Origin: Mactromeris polynyma
Lineage: Eukaryota; Mollusca; Bivalvia; Venerida; Mactridae
Direction: 5' to 3'
Length of the DNA: 64,000 nt
NCBI GenBank assembly: GCA_032209605.1
Contig: JASFXZ010000004.1
Span: 33,514,401 to 33,578,400 of the forward strand
Shown one piece after another: positions 58,439 to 64,000 of the stretch. Below the pieces are notes generated by a model that saw only the letters and a list, made by a program, of their open reading frames with translations, was not told where the DNA came from and did no database searches. The number at the start of each line of letters is the position of its first letter. Positions within the stretch are counted from its first letter, which is position 1. The position numbers and the translations under genes are program-made.

Positions 58439-61400
58439 CCAAATAACAGAATTGTACGACGTTGGAGATATTTCCTATGACATTATTAGAACACACGATC
58501 TAATCGCGTCAGACGATCTACTCCATGACTACATTGCCTCACAACAAGAAGTGACCATAAAATAAAGTAAACATATAATAGCATGTTTAGTTGTTAACAC
58601 GTATTCAAATTCAATAGTTTCGTAATATACAATACGCCACACTACATGATTCATTCCATGATTTTGTTATATAACTCACTGATCTATTATAGTTTAAATA
58701 TGTTAAAACTCCAGCTGGAATAATTCGTTCTCTTCAGACATTCTAATGCGATAAAACAAACCCAGTGCATTGTATAGTTGAGAAACATGCAAAAACAGAG
58801 CATTAATGTCGTATGATCAAATTACGATTGACCTATACAAAGCAATATTAAATCTCCGCGTCTGATCAAGCAGTCGTGTTTGAAATTAAACGTATTAATT
58901 AAATAAATTGTGAGATAGTAAACGCGCAGGAATCCAATACCACGATTGATGTATTGTCTCTTTAAATTCTGGAATACACAGCTATTAAAGTCAGCACGCC
59001 TCTACCACTTGTGCCCCGGCTGTTGTTCGCATTGAACTTGGACTATGACGTGTTTTGTTTTTGCAATTTTCCCGACTGAATTTATAAGTACTAATTTCGT
59101 TAAAATGTACCATCAACGTGCGACTAGAAATAGATATATCGCATAAAACGAATATTTTGTAATAATACTCTACGTATTAAGTTGAGTGAAGTTGGCGTGG
59201 CAATCGTACATCGACATTGAATACCGACCCAGATTGAATACAGAGCCAGCACTGACTTCGTTATTCGACTTATACATATCTTAAAGCGTATCCAGAGCTA
59301 GCACTGATATCAACATTCGAAATGGGTCCGTGGCGAATACATATCTGGAGATGGAAAACAATATTTGAAAACAGACCTTGTAGAGAACCTAGAGCTAGCA
59401 CTAACTTTAATGTCTCTTCAAATTTCATGACGTCTGTGTTTTTGAATTTGTTTTACGAAATGTAATTGAATGTTGTCTCGTCACCCGTAATCCTGGCAGC
59501 AATGCCAGATTAAATATTTGATTTGTTTCCTATTGCCTTGATAATGCTGTTCAGAAAATGATAGTTAACGCATTTAAATCATATAAATGTTGTCTGTGCA
59601 AATGTGGAATTTGTACATTTTTTGAGACTTTAAGTTTTAAAGTAGACCACGATGCATTGTATCTATCTATATATTTGTACTGCCTGACTCCTCTATCGGA
59701 TTGTTATAGCAGGTGCGCGTCATTGCAAGATAAATGTATCAAAAAATGACAGAAAGACGTCAAAAGTAAACAGTGCAGTATAAATTGTAACAACAAGAAT
59801 ACAATCGGGATAAAACAGGTTATGATCATTTAGTGAGTGAAGAATACGTTATCAGCCTGTTTGAAACTTTCAAAATACAAGGGGTGGGAGTCTATAAGGA
59901 AGGACGATTTGAAAGCATTGACGCTCGTATGTTTGTATGCATTCGCCAAAGGGACTGGGATGGAACTAGGATGTATATGTTAGACTGTTGGTCTTATATC
60001 CAATTAAATATGCTAATTGCAGCACGTGACTAAAATACACAGTTGATGTAGGCAATGAATGTTTAGAGTGTCGCCCAAGACTTCCGCATACTAATTAAAT
60101 GGACACTATTTAGCGACATTTGCATGCCAAAACTCGTTGAAAAAAATGTTTCAGATCATGATCTTTTTTTATTTATCGTTTGCTCTTTTGACATTGGCTT
60201 AAGAAAAATGCCCATTTAATTTGTGGAGAATATTTGCCAACGAAAATAAGCCAGAATAACGACTGTTACATACAGTTTGAAAACCATAGGACAGTACTGA
60301 AATATACTTCCATTATGTTTATGTTACGCGTATTGTTATAGGTGAGAGTAAGGTTGTGTGTTGGTGTTGATAGTTTTGACATTACGCATTTGTTAAATGT
60401 AAACTGGCATCGTAGGGACTTCATTTAGGGTTTCCACTTATTTGCATATGATATGCACACTGTGCCATATACTAATATAGCACCGTACAAACATGCAAGG
60501 CTATAATTTAAAGTCGATATTGAACCCTAAAATGCACCCATTTGTGTTACATGTTCAATCCTATAGAATGAATTATTGCGCATCGAACGATAAAATTATC
60601 GTGCCGTAACATTATATGTGCAATTGTCTACAATTCGTTTGGAAATAATTGCGTGATAGAACGATTAATACACTAACGAGATATTTTATGATATGCCAAG
60701 ACAACGGAAGTGATATAGAAGAACAAAGAAAGCGTACAAAATACTATATTATTTATCACACTAATGGCATTGTAAGTTCAATGAACCGGCTGAAATGAAC
60801 ACATAAATAGCTGTTCGCTAAGAAATTGGATTTTTCCTTCACCGAATTAGGTGACAATCATGTTTTATACTGGTATCATAAACCATTTGTCAGACAGAAT
60901 AATTACACGATCGTCATTATTTTGTACGCTCGGAATGCAATGCGGGTAACAGGAGGTTTGCTGCAGCAATTATTTACCAAATACGTTCCTTATCATTTAC
61001 ATTGACATTCTTAGCGAAATGACCGAAATTCTTAGTGTTGTGGCAATATTTAGTGTTTATTCCAATGTTAATCGCTTGTCCGTTGCGTACGTGTATTTAG
61101 GGTGCACCAAATTGATTATATCGACAGTTGGTCGTAATAAACTACAAACCCGAAATAACCAAATTGGCAAAACAATTAAAACGTGAACTTGCAAAACTTA
61201 AGGCTGTTTACATGTATTTACAAGTATCACATGTTATGAAGTTAACCCTTTTTTGAAGTTAAGTCTCTTCATGCTTGAACTGAATTGTGTCATCTATGAA
61301 CTGTTACTACGGTATCTGAAATACACATAATTTTGGCAAATAAAAATCTGTCTTTGCAGTGACTCAGTATAATTAATTCAGCTACTTAACTTTTCTAACG

Positions 61401-61887
61401 TTTGTATTCTTTCTGTAAAGCATTACATAAGTTTGAAAAAAATTCCAACTTATAAACAGTAGGTGTGCATACAATACATTTGTTGCTAAAACTTGGATAC
61501 AATTTTCACAAGTGGTACAGCTGTCATTTAGAAAATACGACTGCAAGCCCTTTTTTAAAAACCTCATTTTTTTATTAATATGTATGTAGTCATTTACGTT
61601 CTACGCTTTGTTGTTTTGTATAGGCCTACTTTTTTTTGTATTTTGTATTTTATACCTTGTTCTTCAAATTCCTTGTTTTTGTTTAGAAAAATGTAATAGA
61701 TGACACAAATATTTGTTATCGACGCTTCATATAAAAAATGAACCTGACGCTAACATTGATTCAACTTTATATGACCTTTCGTTATTTGATCTCAATGGAC
61801 TGAATATCAAACACCTCGTTTGACGATGAGAAATAAACTCATTAACCGTCCACCTATGGTTCGTTTGGGTAAGTTGTCAGTCACGTA
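58439..61887. other. AT-rich non-coding stretch with a worn minisatellite
   Basis: AGAGC(C/T)AGCACTGA-type motifs occur near 59242, 59293 and 59391, at spacings near 50 and 100 bases, which suggests a decayed repeat of about 50 bp at 59205-59410. No gene was supported. The frames 59558-59749 and 59833-60033 lack domain character. Confidence 0.35.
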
Positions 61888-62200
61888 ACCCGTGGCCGAG
61901 TTGTTAAAACATACTCATTGGGAGCGTGAGGCCGAATGTTCGAATCCCGGTATAGGTCTTTTCCGATACGACCGGTTGGTGAGCCGTCTGCTTGTTATAT
62001 AATGGTCAAGGTGCGCCTACTTGCCTAGTTCCTGGCATAAAAGGGTCGGATCGAGATGTAAATGTGCTCAGAGAGTAGATGCCGGAATGTCTGGCCATAT
62101 GAATAGGGATGACACTATACTAAATGAACACTTTACTTCACATTTTGATTCAGTAAAACATAACTGATACTGTTGAAAAACGACGTTAAACGTGAAAACA
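61888..62200 (+). mobile_element. tRNA-derived SINE, Leu/Ser-like head, near complete
   Basis: An A-box-like CCGTGGCCGAGTTGTT and the B-box TGTTCGAATCC at 61937-61947 lead into the body ACGACCGGTTGGTGAGCCGT, CTACTTGCCTAGTTCCTGGC, AAAAGGGTCGGATCGAGATG and CAGAGAGTAGATGCCGGAAT. The tail ACTGTTGAAAAACGACGTTA at 62169-62188 is the type of 3' domain shared by many bivalve SINEs. It is a second copy of the family at 24541. Frame 62133-62357 (minus) overlaps the tail and is rejected. Confidence 0.8.
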
Positions 62201-64000
62201 CGTATATCTGAATGAATGATACTGCATATAACGCAAAGAAATGAAATAAACTGCTACATTCTGTTTCTGTCAATGTAAAAGTACTCGTATATAAAGTGGC
62301 ATCAATAACATGTATACATGCTGATATTACTTCATTAATGTCCAAATACCCCCCCAAAAAAAACCACTTACCATTACAACTTACTCAATGTAATAAAATT
62401 ATGAATTGATTATTAAATTTGGAGGGAAACATTAATTTAAAAATATCATTAAATCATTATCTATAAAATTGTTTTATTACTAAGAGACTGTACAGTGCAA
62501 AATTACATCTGTGTCGCTACTGTATGACAACCTCTTCAATTGTGTTGCTCACAAAAGGTTAGCATACAAAATACGTGTCTCCAATAGTTTCTTTATTTAT
62601 CGCTGAACAATCTAGCTGCTTGTCAGAGTTTACTAGCTTTCTCATAAATTATAACATAACTATCAGTTTGTTATTGTAACTGAGTACCCAATATCAGTCA
62701 TTAACCGACATTTAATTCTATATTCCTCCATTATACGTCATGTCTTGTTCATCTCTTGTTTAGATAAGGCAAAATCGTAGACATATAAATCTTCATGTAA
62801 AATTGCTTTTAGTGAAACGACTGTGTACATACATAATATGTTTTGTGTTTCAAAGTTGTATAGATGTTTGGAATACGGGGCCGCAGCATTTCTCATAAAT
62901 GCATTTTGTTACACTTTGTAGTTTAGATTTGCTTTGTGTTTAATTGGTGAACTAAACATTAAACAAGGTACAAGTTCGCTACTCGAAATCGGTTCACTTA
63001 GTAATTGAATCATTGTTCGTTTATCAAACTTCAAAATAGCATAGATGGACTCAAACATATAGCCACCACCACAACAAAGCTTGACGCTGTGTATATAATG
63101 CAATAGTTAATACTTTGATAAAACCTTCCAGCTTTGCTGGTTAAATAATACCAAATGACGTAGCCGAAATAGATACTTTAAATAGGAATAAAGTGTCAAT
63201 TAAACAATCTCGTGCAGTCTGTTACTGTCTGCTAGTACTGATGTTGGCGCCTGTATTTGTCAATTTCCATGTACGAAAAAGTCATGCGGTACATATAGAA
63301 CTGTAAAGATTATACTACTGTCATATATATTGGCTATGGTAAGTATACCCTTGTAAGACAAGCGTTGCATCTGTCGTACGTCTCAGACGCTAGACTTTAA
63401 TTTGTATCACTTGTCTGTCAGAAAACGCCTTGTTTGACTATGCAAAAACGATAACGAAATAAATTGTAGTTACGCAAATACATTTGTCGAGTAAGGAAAA
63501 TAAAATTGAAGAATGTTACCTGTCATTTGTTTTGAGAAAAAAAGAAGTTTAATTATGTTTAAGTTATACACGACTACTACATGAAAAAGTGTCACAGTAG
63601 TCATGAAATATTGTACAAATGCTGTCATAACCATCCGTGAGCAGCTTAGTACAGTCCGTATAACTCGCATCTGTATGATCAATGCCAAATTCACCATGAT
63701 AATTGACTGAAGCCACACACATTTTCGTAAAATGTTAATTACCGTTATGGAAGCATGCTCAAGTAGAATCCTTATGTACGAAGCGGCGAACGTACGGTTA
63801 GCAAATATCTAGTTAATACTATCTTTAGTTCTTTACCGACAGTTCACTATTGATGATTACTTATTAAACAGGCATCATCGCACTATGTTACCGGCTAGCA
63901 TTAGTTTACTTATGTACGCATATATGTCTTCGTCACAATTTGATTACATTTCCGTAATGTTTTCTGACTACTCAATCGATGTTATACTGATAATGTTTTT
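62201..64000. other. AT-rich non-coding stretch to the window end
   Basis: No gene or recognisable element was seen. The minus frames 62909-63103 and 63470-63718 are hydrophobic chance-like frames without a domain. A gene whose exons are short could be missed here. Confidence 0.35.

Overview
The window looks like a stretch of AT-rich animal genome, most likely from a bivalve mollusc. The organism is inferred. The basis is the A+T-rich intergenic DNA, sparse genes with GT-AG introns, tRNA-headed SINEs whose tails resemble the AAAACGGCGTTAAAC type common in bivalves, abundant small DNA transposons of Tigger and hAT type, and an expanded-family type of gene (secreted C-type lectin). No operons, bacterial genes, rRNA or intact tRNA genes were seen. 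Most short open frames here are chance frames in AT-rich DNA or lie inside repeats.

Only two protein-coding genes are well supported. The first is an intronless secreted C-type lectin-like protein on the minus strand (46213-46833). The second is a two-exon MADF-domain protein on the plus strand (56518-56930 joined to 57421-57991, 327 codons) with a TATA-type promoter and an unusually GC-rich 5' flank. A degenerate coding-like stretch on the minus strand (54427-54830) and a few weak exon candidates are recorded at low confidence.

Repeats dominate the rest. From 1569 to 20914 there is a direct tandem triplication of a 6.3-6.8 kb unit. Units 2 and 3 differ by only a handful of bases that I could find. 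A block from about 6491 to 20445 is near-identical from copy to copy, while the left two thirds of unit 1 is clearly older and diverged. The unit contains a module (called M here, about 2.3 kb) followed by a dispersed repeat (called R here, 230-350 bp). A more diverged M...R cycle lies at 28690-35330, so the whole 1.5-35 kb region seems to have grown by repeated local duplication, with later insertions.

From 20.9 to 45 kb no convincing gene is present. This part holds an 11-bp minisatellite, a Tigger-like element nested within another Tigger-like element, a (GGAC)n block, three SINEs, further copies of the R repeat and of another dispersed repeat (called C here), and a small foldback element that landed inside an R copy. 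From 46 to 58 kb lie the lectin gene, a SINE interrupted by a hAT-type miniature element with a near-perfect 8-bp target duplication, a local segmental duplication pair, an inverted R copy and the MADF gene. From 58 kb to the end there is one repeat matching the left edge of the window, one well-preserved SINE and otherwise featureless AT-rich sequence. M, R and C are labels used only in this annotation. All family assignments are from reading motifs, not from database searches.
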